DNA from: Bacteroidales bacterium
GTDB lineage: Bacteria; Bacteroidota; Bacteroidia; Bacteroidales; UBA932
Reading direction: 5' to 3'
DNA: 49,440 bases
Assembly (NCBI GenBank): GCA_017469425.1
Contig: JAFUGJ010000020.1
Location: 1 to 49,440, forward strand
A program made the translations under genes and the position numbers. The notes beneath the pieces are model-generated. The model was not told the DNA's origin, did not search any database, and saw only the letters and a program-made list of their open reading frames with translations. Shown piece by piece: positions 1-9,384 of the stretch (the first letter of the stretch is position 1; the number at the start of each line of letters is the position of its first letter).

Positions 1-1603
1 AGTGCATGGCCCCGTGGAACTCCTTGGCAGCAGCAGGCAGCGCGTGCAGTTCGAAGGAAAAGGAGACCGGCTGCTTAGTTTTGCACTCAAGGCCACAGGC
101 GAAGGAACGGCCGACATAAAAGTTACGGCCAGCGGCGCCGGGCACAAAGCCTTTGACAGCGTGAGCATCCCCGTCACAAATCCAAATCCTGTCCGCAGCA
201 TTGTAAGCCACAAGGAAATCGCCGCCGGAGCGACTGTCTCGTTCACTCCTGCAGGCACTTCGTATCTGCAGCTGACCGCCTTCCCCGCCTTCGACGCCCG
301 TGCGCTCTACAACGAAATGCTGAACTATCCTTACAACTGCTCCGAACAGCTGTCGGCACGCGGCCTGAGTTTCCTGCATCTCTCCTCCTTTACCGGCGAA
401 AAGCCCGATTCCGGCTTGATTGAATCAATAGTGCGGCTGCTCTATGCAAGGCAGAATGCCGACGGGGGCTTCGGTTACTGGAATAATGGCAGCAGCAACA
501 GCTGGGTCAGTTCCATGGCAGGGCTCTTCCTGTCCGAAGCCGGCAAAGCCGGATACAGCGTGGACAAATCCGTCCTCCAGGCATGGACCCGCTATCAGCA
601 GAAACTCACCAATGCCTACAGGATAGCGGGAAGTTCCGTATTCTCGCATCTCGACGAGGCTTTCAGGCTCTACTCCCTCGCTGCGGCAGGCTCCCCTTCC
701 ACTGCCTCCATGAACAGGCTCAAGGAAAAATCCGACATAGGATACAGGGCTTCATGGGTGCTTGCATCAGCATACGCAATATGCGGGAAGAAGCAGATTG
801 CAAGCGAAATGACAGGCAGGATTGCACGCAGTTTCGAAAAGACCGCGCCCGACAGTTTCACCTTCGGCACAGACCTGCGCGACAAGATGTTCGCCCTCGA
901 AGCTTACGCCCTCACAGGGAATCTGGCGGAGGCCGTTCCTCTTGCACAGGAGCTTGTAAAGGAAAAGAACCTTTCCACCCAGGAGACGGCATTCGCCGCC
1001 ATCGCCTTCGACCGCCTGCGCTCCAGCCTATCCGCAAGCGCAGTCAAGGCATCTGTCGGCGGCAAGGAGATTAGCGCTGCAGGGCAGGTGTCGGTGCCCG
1101 TGGAAAGTGCAGTGGAAGTAAAGAATCTCTCCGACGGACCTCTGTATCTGAGTTTCGTGGATATGGTGAGGGATGCCGCAGGCACGCCCGTTCCAGCTTC
1201 TTCGAACGGACTTTCCCTTACGGTACGGTACGAAGATGCAGCCGGACGCAGGCTCGACACAGGCGAGATTACCCAGGGAAGCATGTTCCATGCAGTTGCG
1301 GAAGTGAAGAATCTTTCGGCGGTAACGGATTATGAGATGCTGGCTCTTTCGCTCCGCATTCCTTCCGGCTGGGAAATCCAGAATGAAAGGCTCACTTCTG
1401 GAACGGAAACCACTGCTGACATTCGCGATGACCGCTGCAACTGGTTCTTCAACCTGGCCAAGGGGCAGAGCAAGACATTCAGACTGGCCCTGAGGGCTGC
1501 TTACGAGGGCAGTTACATTCTTCCTTCTGCTGAATGCAGCGCAATGTACCAGCCCGGGATTTCGGCATGCACAGCATCTTCGCACACTGAAGTGACGCGA
1601 TGA
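1..1603 (+). CDS. Alpha-2-macroglobulin family protein, C-terminal part (5' end outside window)
   Basis: The reading frame enters from the left edge and stops at 1603, so only the last ~533 residues are visible. A thioester motif C-S-E-Q lies about residue 113 of the visible part, in the context NYPYNCSEQ, as in thioester-containing bacterial macroglobulins. It is followed by the alpha/alpha-toroid thioester domain (repeats such as QNADGGFGYW) and a C-terminal beta domain. Bacterial members are large periplasmic lipoproteins thought to trap foreign proteases that enter through a damaged envelope. The stop overlaps the start of pbpC by four bases (ATGA), the same pairing known from E. coli yfhM-pbpC, where a trap protein goes with a murein repair enzyme. 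The GTG at position 2 is in frame but is not taken as the start. Family assignment is firm; the trapped target is unknown. Confidence 0.9.
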   Translation, partial: VHGPVELLGSSRQRVQFEGKGDRLLSFALKATGEGTADIKVTASGAGHKAFDSVSIPVTNPNPVRSIVSHKEIAAGATVSFTPAGTSYLQLTAFPAFDARALYNEMLNYPYNCSEQLSARGLSFLHLSSFTGEKPDSGLIESIVRLLYARQNADGGFGYWNNGSSNSWVSSMAGLFLSEAGKAGYSVDKSVLQAWTRYQQKLTNAYRIAGSSVFSHLDEAFRLYSLAAAGSPSTASMNRLKEKSDIGYRASWVLASAYAICGKKQIASEMTGRIARSFEKTAPDSFTFGTDLRDKMFALEAYALTGNLAEAVPLAQELVKEKNLSTQETAFAAIAFDRLRSSLSASAVKASVGGKEISAAGQVSVPVESAVEVKNLSDGPLYLSFVDMVRDAAGTPVPASSNGLSLTVRYEDAAGRRLDTGEITQGSMFHAVAEVKNLSAVTDYEMLALSLRIPSGWEIQNERLTSGTETTADIRDDRCNWFFNLAKGQSKTFRLALRAAYEGSYILPSAECSAMYQPGISACTASSHTEVTR

Positions 1604-3735
1604 AGCGGCGGCGCAGATGGCTTGTTGCCGGAGGGATACTGCTGCTGGGGCTGATTGTCTTTTCGCCTCGGCGCCCCTTTGCAGGCACAAGCTATTCTAC
1701 GGTAGTAACCGATGCCGGGGGCCAGCTTCTCGGAGCGAGGATAGCTTCCGACGGGCAGTGGCGTTTCCCGCCGTCCGACAACATCCCGGAGCGGTTCAAG
1801 ACCGCGCTGCTGCAATTTGAAGACAGGCATTTCTACTATCACCCCGGGGTAGATCCCGGAGCGGTCCTGCGCGCCCTCATATCCAATGTCAGGGCGGGGC
1901 ATGTCACCAGCGGCGGCAGCACCATCACCATGCAGGTGATACGCCTCTCAAGGGGGAAGGAACGCACTTTCGGGCAGAAGTGCATCGAGGCGCTGCAGGC
2001 CGTGCTTCTGGAATGCCGCTATTCGAAAAAGCGTATTCTCGGGATGTACTGTGCCCACGCCCCTTTCGGTGGCAATGTGGTGGGTCTGGAAGCTGCCGCA
2101 TGGCGTTATTTCGGACGCCCCGCTTCGGAGCTTTCCTGGGCTGAAGCCGCCACCCTTGCGGTGCTGCCAAACTCGCCATCTTCGATTCATCCCGGCAAAA
2201 ACCGCGAACGGCTTCTTGCCAAGCGAAACCGCCTGCTGCTCCGCCTGCGCGACAAAAAATACATATCGGAAGAAAGCTGCTTGCTGGCAATGGAAGAGCC
2301 CTTGCCGGATGCACCCCTCCCCCTCCCTTCCTACGCGCCACATTTTGTTGCTGCTGCTCCTGAAGGCGTGCTCACCCGAAGCACCCTGCGGCTCCCGGTG
2401 CAGGATAAAGTCGAGCAGATAGCCCGACGCCAAAGCGATGCACTGGCTCGGGAGGGCATCGCCGACCTTGCGATAGTAGTGCTTGACAACGCTACCGGAG
2501 AACCGGCAGCCTGGTGCGGCAACGCTTCCCCTGAAAGGAAAAGGCCCGGAGCGCAGGTGGATATAGCGAAATCGCCGCGTTCCACCGGAAGCATACTCAA
2601 ACCTTTCCTGTACTGCGCCGCGCTTCAGGAAGGGCTTATCCTTCCCGCTACCCTGCTGAAGGACACCCCGGTGAGCCTGAACGGTTTTTCACCCCAGAAT
2701 TTCGACCAGAAATTCTACGGAGCCGTGCCCGCTTCCAAGGCACTTTCCCGCTCCCTGAATGTTCCTGCAGTGCATCTGCTGCGCGAATTCGGCGTACCCA
2801 GATTCCATTCCCTGTTGAAAGAAGCAGGCATCACCTCGCTCGACAAAGACGCCTCGTGGTATGGCCTGTCGCTGATTCTGGGGGGAGCTGAAGCCTCCCT
2901 CTCCGAGATATGCGGACTCTACTGCTCCATGGTGCAGAGTTATTCTCATGTGAAAGACTTCCCGATAAACGACCCCGTCGCCATCTGGTACACTTTCGAA
3001 GCTCTTAAAGATGTAAATCGTCCGGACGAACTGGACTGGCATCTTCTTCCCTCACTTCGCAAGGCGGCATGGAAAACGGGCACCAGCTATGGATTCCGCG
3101 ATGCCTGGGCAGTGGGCATGACTCCGGAATACACGGTCGGGGTATGGGCGGGCAATGCCGAAGGGAAGGGCGTGCCCGGGCTTACGGGAGCATCTGTTGC
3201 AGGGCCTGTACTCTTTGATGTGCTGAATGCCCTCCCTGCCTCTTCTTCTTGGTTCAATGAGCCGGAAGGAGGGATTTATGCCGAAGTCTGCCCGCAATCC
3301 GGACATCTGCGCGGCCCGGACTGCCCCGAAGGAGAGGAGATGCTGCTGCCTTCCGCCGCCCTTGAAAGCGACCCCTGCCCCTACCATGAAGGCGGAATCT
3401 TCTCCCTTCCTCCCGCGATGGAATGGTACTACAGGCAGTATCATCCCGAATATACCGTTCCGAAAGCCGAAACCCGGCAGCTGGAATTCATCTATCCCGA
3501 AAACGGGAGTACGCTGTCCATCCCCCGCCAGCTTGGAGGTGAAGTGGAGGGGGTGGCATTCCAGCTTGCAGTGCGCGACCCTTCGCAGGCGGTATGGTGG
3601 CATCTGGACGGAAATTATGTCGCGGAAACGCGCTTCGTTCACAACATCCGCCTTCTCCCCCAGCCGGGGCGGCATGTGCTGGTGGCGGTAAATTCTCAGG
3701 GAAGCACTGCCGCGGTGCGCTTTACAGTGGTGTAA
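1600..3735 (+). CDS. pbpC: Penicillin-binding protein 1C, bifunctional peptidoglycan synthase
   Basis: This 711-residue protein has a short cytoplasmic tail and one membrane anchor (residues ~6-22), then a GT51 glycosyltransferase domain with EDRHFYYH at 74-81 (catalytic Glu74) and GGSTITMQ at 105-112. The Met in the last motif is typical of PbpC rather than PBP1A/1B. The transpeptidase domain carries the active-site SILK (Ser331, Lys334), SLN at 385-387 and KTG at 492-494. The last ~90 residues match the C-terminal domain of the PBP1C family (BiPBP_C). It would polymerise and cross-link glycan strands in the periplasm. It is translationally coupled to the upstream macroglobulin gene through ATGA, which implies an envelope-repair or defence role. 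All catalytic motifs appear intact. Confidence 0.95.
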   Translation: MKRRRRWLVAGGILLLGLIVFSPRRPFAGTSYSTVVTDAGGQLLGARIASDGQWRFPPSDNIPERFKTALLQFEDRHFYYHPGVDPGAVLRALISNVRAGHVTSGGSTITMQVIRLSRGKERTFGQKCIEALQAVLLECRYSKKRILGMYCAHAPFGGNVVGLEAAAWRYFGRPASELSWAEAATLAVLPNSPSSIHPGKNRERLLAKRNRLLLRLRDKKYISEESCLLAMEEPLPDAPLPLPSYAPHFVAAAPEGVLTRSTLRLPVQDKVEQIARRQSDALAREGIADLAIVVLDNATGEPAAWCGNASPERKRPGAQVDIAKSPRSTGSILKPFLYCAALQEGLILPATLLKDTPVSLNGFSPQNFDQKFYGAVPASKALSRSLNVPAVHLLREFGVPRFHSLLKEAGITSLDKDASWYGLSLILGGAEASLSEICGLYCSMVQSYSHVKDFPINDPVAIWYTFEALKDVNRPDELDWHLLPSLRKAAWKTGTSYGFRDAWAVGMTPEYTVGVWAGNAEGKGVPGLTGASVAGPVLFDVLNALPASSSWFNEPEGGIYAEVCPQSGHLRGPDCPEGEEMLLPSAALESDPCPYHEGGIFSLPPAMEWYYRQYHPEYTVPKAETRQLEFIYPENGSTLSIPRQLGGEVEGVAFQLAVRDPSQAVWWHLDGNYVAETRFVHNIRLLPQPGRHVLVAVNSQGSTAAVRFTVV

Positions 3736-3739
3736 TGAT

Positions 3740-4633
3740 TCAGCGGAAGGACTCCAGCCATTTGATTATCAGCTCCATCCTCTCTGCAAATACGGGATAG
3801 TCCAGCGACTCCGCGGTGTCGCTTTCCCGGTTTGTGGACAAGGTGATGCCGGAAGTGAACATAAGAACAGGTATCCCCCTGCCCAGGAAAAAACGGTGGT
3901 CGCTGACTTTTCTGTAGAACAGGTCGGTAAAGGAGCGGCTGCCGTAGTAGTCGTAGTATAGATGGAGGTTGATGCCGTAATTGAGGCTGGTGAATTTCTG
4001 GGAATACCGCCCGCCACCAAGGATGATGAGATAATCCTTCCAATACTTGTCGGGCGGAGCCATCGTGCTGCCCAGGATGTCGAAGTTCACCACCAGTTTC
4101 AGGGATTGCTGGGCCAGAGTTTCTTTTAGTGCCTCGGCACCTGCCGAATTGGCATTGTGGGCATCCACGAAAGCGATTATTACATCTTCCCTGTCCTTTA
4201 TCCTGGAAGCGACGCTCAAAAGGGCTGCTACCCCCGACGCATTTGCATCCGCACCGGGATAGAAGCGGTCGCCTATCTTCCCGAGACCGTCGTAATATGC
4301 CATCAGAAGTATTGCCGGTCTGCGTGCGGAAAGCGACTGCGGCGTTATGACTATATTGCGTCCTATGGCATCGGATGATGTGCGGAAACTCTGCACGGCG
4401 GGCTTGTATCCCATGTTGGAAAGCCTTCCTATAAGATAAAAAGCCGCCTCGGTGCTGCCGGCGCTGCCGGTTTTCCGTCCGCCGCAAAGGCTGTCGGAAA
4501 GAAATTCCACATCGTTGCGGAGTTCTTTCTGCAACACTTTCTGCAGTTCCGGCTCCACTTCCGCAGCCCGTCCGGTGAGGCAGGACAGGAGAGCGATAAG
4601 AATTATTTTTGCCGTTCGGGCGGAAATAGGCAT
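3740..4633 (-). CDS. M28-family peptidase homologue, probably catalytically inactive
   Basis: The 297-residue product has an N-terminal hydrophobic export signal with a possible lipobox (LLSC, Cys18). The fold signature is that of M28 aminopeptidases: AYYDG at 112-116, GADANASG at 128-135, NFD at 183-185 and SDH at 244-246. In active members these read AHYD, GADDNASG and an EE pair before the NxD motif. Here the first ligand His is Tyr113, the bridging Asp is Ala130 and the Glu pair (catalytic base plus ligand) is replaced by Ala158-His159. Only Asp185 and His246 remain. A dead peptidase used for binding is therefore more likely than an active zinc enzyme, though His159 might still hold one metal. 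The gene converges on pbpC, with the stops four bases apart. Fold assignment is confident; loss of activity is an inference from residues. Confidence 0.8.
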   Translation of the reverse strand: MPISARTAKIILIALLSCLTGRAAEVEPELQKVLQKELRNDVEFLSDSLCGGRKTGSAGSTEAAFYLIGRLSNMGYKPAVQSFRTSSDAIGRNIVITPQSLSARRPAILLMAYYDGLGKIGDRFYPGADANASGVAALLSVASRIKDREDVIIAFVDAHNANSAGAEALKETLAQQSLKLVVNFDILGSTMAPPDKYWKDYLIILGGGRYSQKFTSLNYGINLHLYYDYYGSRSFTDLFYRKVSDHRFFLGRGIPVLMFTSGITLSTNRESDTAESLDYPVFAERMELIIKWLESFR

Positions 4634-4642
4634 AATTAATGT

Positions 4643-4650
4643 TATATTTG
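4643..4650 (+). promoter_or_regulatory. Putative Bacteroidales -7 element for the TPR gene
   Basis: TATATTTG matches the TAnnTTTG -7 consensus and lies 29 bases before the GTG start of the TPR gene. No good TTTG -33 box is found at the usual 19-21 base spacing, so this is a half-supported promoter. Confidence 0.45.
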
Positions 4651-4679
4651 CTTACTTGTAAACAAGCGGCACAAAATTA

Positions 4680-6731
4680 GTGAAAAAGTCGGTCGTTGCA
4701 ATATTCTTTTTTATCTGCCTTGCCCTCGGTACGGCGGAAAGGCTCGCCGCGCAATACGACAAGGATGTGTTCATGATGCGAGGACGCCAGGCCCTTTCCG
4801 ACGGGAAATACGCCCTCGCCATCGAAAACTTCAATGTGCTCGCGAGGCTCGACACCGCCGACTACTGGAATCTTTTCTTCCGGGGCATTGCCAAATACAA
4901 CCTCGGCGATATCCGCGGAGCGCAACAGGATTTCGACAGGTCGGTGCGCATCAATCCCATATTCACCAACGGATACCACTACCGTGCCATTACAGAGAGC
5001 CGCCAGGGGCAGTACGAACAGGGCCTCAGCGACCTTGAGAAGGCCATCAGCCTGAGACCGGGGCATGTGGGCCTGTATTTTACGCGTGGCGTAACCTATT
5101 TCCTCGCACAGCGCTTCGACGAATCCATTGCCGACTTCAACCGCTACATAAAACAGGAGCCCAAGGATCCGGGGGCATATCTCAACCGCGGGGCATGCCA
5201 TCTTTACCTGAAAGATACGCTCAAGGCCCTTGCCGACTACAACAAGGCCATCAAGCTCGACCGCTACGACCCTGAAGGATATATCAGGCGCGGGCGTCTC
5301 TATGCGGCCCAGGAGCGTTATGACGAAGCCATAGCCGACCTCGACCAGGCGATTCTTCTGGACCCCAAGAACAATTTCGCCTATTTCAACAGGGCCTTGA
5401 TGCATTCCGAAACCAATGACCTCAATGCAGCCATGGCCGACCTGGACAAAGTGCTTGAAGATGATCCCGGCAATGCCCTCACCCTCTACAACCGAAGCCT
5501 GCTCCGGGCACGCGTGGGCGACTTTGAACAGGCCCTCGACGACATGGACCGCGTAATCAACATCAACCAGGGGAATGTGCTTGCCTACTTCAACAGGGCC
5601 GGTTTCTTCATAGAAATGGGCCGCTGGCAGGACGCCCTCGAGGACTACAACATGGCCATCGCCCTCTACCCCGACTTTGCCAAGGCGTATATGAACCGGG
5701 CCTATGTGGAGAACAGGATGGGCCGTTACAAGGCGTCCAAGGCCGACTACGACATTGCCCGCAAGAAGGTTGCAGAGTATGAGAGCAAGAATGCCAGCGG
5801 TACGGCGAACTTTGCCGACACCACGCGAAAATACTCCTCGCTGCTCGCCCTGGATGCCGATTTTGCGAAGAAGGACTTTGACAACGAGCTGCTTCAGCAC
5901 CGCGACATCGACATCCGTCTCAAGCCTCTGTTCAAGTTCCGCATTTCCGACGCAGACGAACAGAATTCAGGCGTGCTTGCACACAATTTCGAGAATCCCC
6001 TTATCGAGCGCTTCCTGTCGGTCGTGCCGCTGCCCGTGGAGATTTCAAATACGGAAGCCGGTACCGTGCAGCTTAAGCGCAGCCTGGGCAGCATCCTTGC
6101 GGGCGACACGAGCGCAGGGCCGGGAAGGACAAATATCAGCCCTTCGGAAATCAGTTTCATCCATGGCATATACGAGGTTCAGAACAAGCAGTACAATGCC
6201 GCCCTCGACTACTTCGACAAGGCGGCCAAGCTGGCCGACAACGATGCCATGCGCGACCGATATGCCCGCTTCTACAAGGCATTCTACCTCATGAACCGAG
6301 GCGTGCTCAGGGCGGAGATGATAGATTTCATCGCCAGCATGGAGAGCAATGTGCAGACCCTCACCATGGATGAACAGGGTGCAATCCGTGCAAGGGTGAG
6401 CGACAGGGCCACCCGCAGCTACGACTACTCGGAGGCCATCGCCGACATGCAGGAAGCCGCCCGCATCCTGCCCGACATCCCCTACCTCTATTTCAACCTG
6501 GGCAACCTGCACTGCCTGTCCGGTGACATGGTGGAGGCCATCGACAATTACGACAGGGCCCTGCGGCTGTATCCCTATCTGGGTGACGCCTACTTCAACC
6601 GGGGGCTCGCCCTTATTTTCCTGAAAGACAAGGAAAAGGGATGCATCGACCTGTCGCGGGCCGGAGAACTCGGCATAGCCGACGCCTATAGCGTCATTTC
6701 CAAATATTGCGAACTCGATGACAACAGATAG
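4680..6731 (+). CDS. Exported tetratricopeptide-repeat protein
   Basis: The 683-residue protein starts at a GTG, chosen because the next 24 residues form a clean Sec signal peptide ending AERLAAQ; the first ATG lies beyond it. About ten 34-residue TPR units fill residues ~25-365, with the typical pattern AYFNRA...A..D...A. A linker of ~130 residues follows, then further TPRs (~490-680). TPR arrays are protein-interaction scaffolds, and no catalytic motif is seen. The last 14 bases overlap the start of the metallo-beta-lactamase gene, so the two are co-translated. Its partner and function are not recognisable from sequence; a periplasmic scaffold is an inference. Confidence 0.85.
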   Translation: MKKSVVAIFFFICLALGTAERLAAQYDKDVFMMRGRQALSDGKYALAIENFNVLARLDTADYWNLFFRGIAKYNLGDIRGAQQDFDRSVRINPIFTNGYHYRAITESRQGQYEQGLSDLEKAISLRPGHVGLYFTRGVTYFLAQRFDESIADFNRYIKQEPKDPGAYLNRGACHLYLKDTLKALADYNKAIKLDRYDPEGYIRRGRLYAAQERYDEAIADLDQAILLDPKNNFAYFNRALMHSETNDLNAAMADLDKVLEDDPGNALTLYNRSLLRARVGDFEQALDDMDRVININQGNVLAYFNRAGFFIEMGRWQDALEDYNMAIALYPDFAKAYMNRAYVENRMGRYKASKADYDIARKKVAEYESKNASGTANFADTTRKYSSLLALDADFAKKDFDNELLQHRDIDIRLKPLFKFRISDADEQNSGVLAHNFENPLIERFLSVVPLPVEISNTEAGTVQLKRSLGSILAGDTSAGPGRTNISPSEISFIHGIYEVQNKQYNAALDYFDKAAKLADNDAMRDRYARFYKAFYLMNRGVLRAEMIDFIASMESNVQTLTMDEQGAIRARVSDRATRSYDYSEAIADMQEAARILPDIPYLYFNLGNLHCLSGDMVEAIDNYDRALRLYPYLGDAYFNRGLALIFLKDKEKGCIDLSRAGELGIADAYSVISKYCELDDNR

Positions 6732-7530
6732 AATCGTTTTCCAGTCCTTTTCCAGCGGAAGCTGCGGCAACTGCTACTTTCTCCATGTCGACGGCATCGA
6801 CGGCGGGGCGGGAATCCTGATTGATGCCGGGGTGAGCATGCGGCGGCTCAAGCAGGAGTTGCTTCGGAGCGGTTTTACCTTCGACAATGTCGACGGGGTT
6901 CTCATCACCCACGACCACATGGACCATATCCACAACCTCGGCCCTTACTGCAAGCGCATGCTCAAGCCGGTGTGGATGACGGGGCGCCTTCGTCGTTCCC
7001 TCGCAACCCACTGGATGACAGGTCCGTACCTTGCAGGGGTCGTGCATCAGCTTTCGGACTGCGACGAATGGAACGAGATTGTGCCGGGCAGCATCAGGGC
7101 AAAATACTTCATCGTTCCACACGATGCAACCCAGACCGTGGGCTACTGCATCGACCTCAAAGGATACCTGTTTACCATCATGACCGACATAGGCCGCATG
7201 ACCGACGAGGCCATCGGCTATGCCGCAAAGAGCGCGACAGTGGTAATCGAAGCGAATTACGACCTGGAAATGCTGCGTGGCGGAAGCTACCCCGTAGAGC
7301 TGCAGGACCGCATTTGCGGAGGACACGGGCATCTTTCCAATGCCGAATGTGCCGAAGCGCTGCGGGAATTCCTGCACCCCGGCCTCAGGAATGTGTTCCT
7401 CTGCCACCTGAGCGAGCATAACAATACTCCCCAGAAAGCAGTGGCAGCCTGCTCCCCCGTCTTGGAGGGCAGCAAAGTCCGGCTCGCGGCACTGCCCCGC
7501 CAGAGCGCTTCACCCCTGTTTATTCTGTAA
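6718..7530 (+). CDS. Metallo-beta-lactamase-fold hydrolase, YycJ/WalJ-like
   Basis: This 270-residue cytoplasmic protein begins with the SSGSCGNCYF segment seen at the N-terminus of the YycJ/WalJ branch of the fold. The metal motif THDHMDH (64-70) supplies His65, His67, Asp69 and His70. Later ligands are offered by PHD (~139), TDIG (~154) and CHLSEHN near the C-terminus. YycJ-type proteins are predicted nucleases linked to DNA repair or cell-wall coordination in Firmicutes; in Bacteroidota the role is not established. The start lies inside the 3' end of the TPR gene. The substrate is unknown, but an intact binuclear metal site is visible. Confidence 0.85.
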   Translation: MTTDRIVFQSFSSGSCGNCYFLHVDGIDGGAGILIDAGVSMRRLKQELLRSGFTFDNVDGVLITHDHMDHIHNLGPYCKRMLKPVWMTGRLRRSLATHWMTGPYLAGVVHQLSDCDEWNEIVPGSIRAKYFIVPHDATQTVGYCIDLKGYLFTIMTDIGRMTDEAIGYAAKSATVVIEANYDLEMLRGGSYPVELQDRICGGHGHLSNAECAEALREFLHPGLRNVFLCHLSEHNNTPQKAVAACSPVLEGSKVRLAALPRQSASPLFIL

Positions 7531-7537
7531 TTTTGAT

Positions 7538-7545
7538 TATCTTTG
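7538..7545 (+). promoter_or_regulatory. Possible -7 element before the ABC exporter
   Basis: TATCTTTG fits TAnnTTTG but ends only nine bases before the ATG at 7555, and no TTTG -33 box is seen at the right distance. It may be chance or give a very short leader. Confidence 0.3.
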
Positions 7546-7554
7546 CCGGGTAAT

Positions 7555-9384
7555 ATGAAATCGTTCTGGAACATGCTGCGGCGCTATGTTTCGCCGTACG
7601 GAAAATATCTCTGGGGCTCAGTGCTGATGAACATGCTGAGCGCCGTCTTCAACATCTTCTCCTTCGCTCTCATAATCCCTGTCCTCAAAATCATCTTCCA
7701 GATGGACCAGACCGTTTATGAGTTCATGCCCTGGGGCAGCGAGGATTTCATGAAAGTGCTTGGGAACAACTTCAACTGGTTCGTAAACGAATACAACACC
7801 ATCCACGGGCCGGTCATTACCCTTGTCAGCCTGTCTGCCGTAATGATAGCGATGACCGCTCTCAAGACCGCCTGTTATTTCGGGTCCACCGCGGTAATGG
7901 TGCCGCTTCGCACCGGAATCGTACGCGACCTCCGCATGCAAATCTACAACAAGATTCTCTCCCTCCCCCTCGGATTCTTTTCGCAGGAGCGCAAGGGCGA
8001 CATCATTGCCCGCATGAGCGGTGATGTGCAGGAGGTTGAAAATTCAATCACGGGGTCGCTCGACATGCTTATCAAGAACCCCATCCTCATTGTCATTTAC
8101 CTCGCCACCCTGATTGCCATCTCCTGGAAGCTCACCCTCTTCGTGCTGGTGTTCGCTCCCCTGATGATATGGCTGATGGGTATCATAGGGCGCAATCTGA
8201 AGAAGAAATCGACCGAGGCACAGGCCCTGTGGAGCGATACCATGAGCCAGGTGGAGGAAACCCTGGGAGGGCTCAGGGTCATCAAGGCATTCCTCGCGGA
8301 AAAGGTCATGGGCATACGCTTCGGAAAGGTTACGGACGCAATGAGGCGGAAGAACGCCAGGGTTGCCACCCGCCAGGCCCTTGCGCATCCCGTGAGCGAG
8401 TTCCTCGGCACCGTGATGATATGCATAGTCCTCTGCTTCGGCGGAGCCCTCATCGTAGGTGACAACGCCTTTATCGACGCGCCCACCTTCATCTACTTCA
8501 TGACCATCCTCTACAGCATCATACAGCCCATAAAGGACCTTTCCAAGGCTGCTTACGGCATCCCCAAGGGCCTTGCTTCCATGGAAAGGATAGACCGCAT
8601 CCTGAATGCCGACAACAGCATACGCGAAAGCGAAGGGGCACGGGAGATTGAAGAGTTCGGGAGCAGCATCCGCTTCGATGCGGTCAATTTCAGCTATGAG
8701 CCCGGAAGGCAGATTCTGCACGACATCAATCTGGAAATCAAGAAGGGCCAGACCATAGCCATAGTGGGAGCTTCCGGCGGAGGAAAATCCACCCTCGTGG
8801 ACCTTATACCCCGTTTCTACGATGTCGATTCCGGCTGCATCAGCATCGACGGCATCCCCATAAGCGAATTCAAGATTGACAGCCTGCGCTCGCTCATGGG
8901 CAATGTGAACCAGGAACCCATACTGTTCAACGACACCATCTTCAACAACATCGCTTTCGGGGTGGAAGGCGCAAGCGAACAGCAGGTAATCGAGGCAGCC
9001 AAGATAGCAAACGCCCACGAGTTCATAATGGAGAAGGAAGAAGGCTACCAGACCAATGTGGGCGACCGGGGATGCAAGCTAAGCGGCGGACAGCGGCAGC
9101 GGATCAGCATCGCCCGTGCCGTCCTCAAGAATCCTCCCATCCTCATTCTTGACGAAGCTACGGCCGCACTCGACACCGAGAGCGAACGCGCAGTACAGGA
9201 AGCGCTCGACCGCCTGATGCACAGCCGCACGACCATCGCAATCGCCCACCGCCTCAGCACCATCAAGGATGCCGACGAAATCATAGTCATCGACGAAGGG
9301 CGCATCGTCGAACGCGGACGCCACGACGAACTTATAGCAAAAGGCGGATACTATCGCAAACTTCACGACATGCAGGCCCTATGA
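7555..9384 (+). CDS. ABC exporter half-transporter, MsbA-like lipid flippase family
   Basis: The 609-residue product fuses an exporter transmembrane domain (six hydrophobic segments in residues ~1-325) to an ATPase domain. Walker A GASGGGKST is at ~405-413, the signature LSGGQRQR at ~509, Walker B ILILDEATA follows, and the switch His lies in AHRLS. Architecture and length match MsbA and related homodimeric exporters that flip lipid A or other lipids across the inner membrane. ATG 7555 is preferred over an in-frame TTG at 7543, which would overlap a promoter-like motif. The stop overlaps the VanZ-like gene by ATGA. The true substrate cannot be read from sequence, and the neighbours do not include lipid A genes. 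Confidence 0.9.
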   Translation: MKSFWNMLRRYVSPYGKYLWGSVLMNMLSAVFNIFSFALIIPVLKIIFQMDQTVYEFMPWGSEDFMKVLGNNFNWFVNEYNTIHGPVITLVSLSAVMIAMTALKTACYFGSTAVMVPLRTGIVRDLRMQIYNKILSLPLGFFSQERKGDIIARMSGDVQEVENSITGSLDMLIKNPILIVIYLATLIAISWKLTLFVLVFAPLMIWLMGIIGRNLKKKSTEAQALWSDTMSQVEETLGGLRVIKAFLAEKVMGIRFGKVTDAMRRKNARVATRQALAHPVSEFLGTVMICIVLCFGGALIVGDNAFIDAPTFIYFMTILYSIIQPIKDLSKAAYGIPKGLASMERIDRILNADNSIRESEGAREIEEFGSSIRFDAVNFSYEPGRQILHDINLEIKKGQTIAIVGASGGGKSTLVDLIPRFYDVDSGCISIDGIPISEFKIDSLRSLMGNVNQEPILFNDTIFNNIAFGVEGASEQQVIEAAKIANAHEFIMEKEEGYQTNVGDRGCKLSGGQRQRISIARAVLKNPPILILDEATAALDTESERAVQEALDRLMHSRTTIAIAHRLSTIKDADEIIVIDEGRIVERGRHDELIAKGGYYRKLHDMQAL

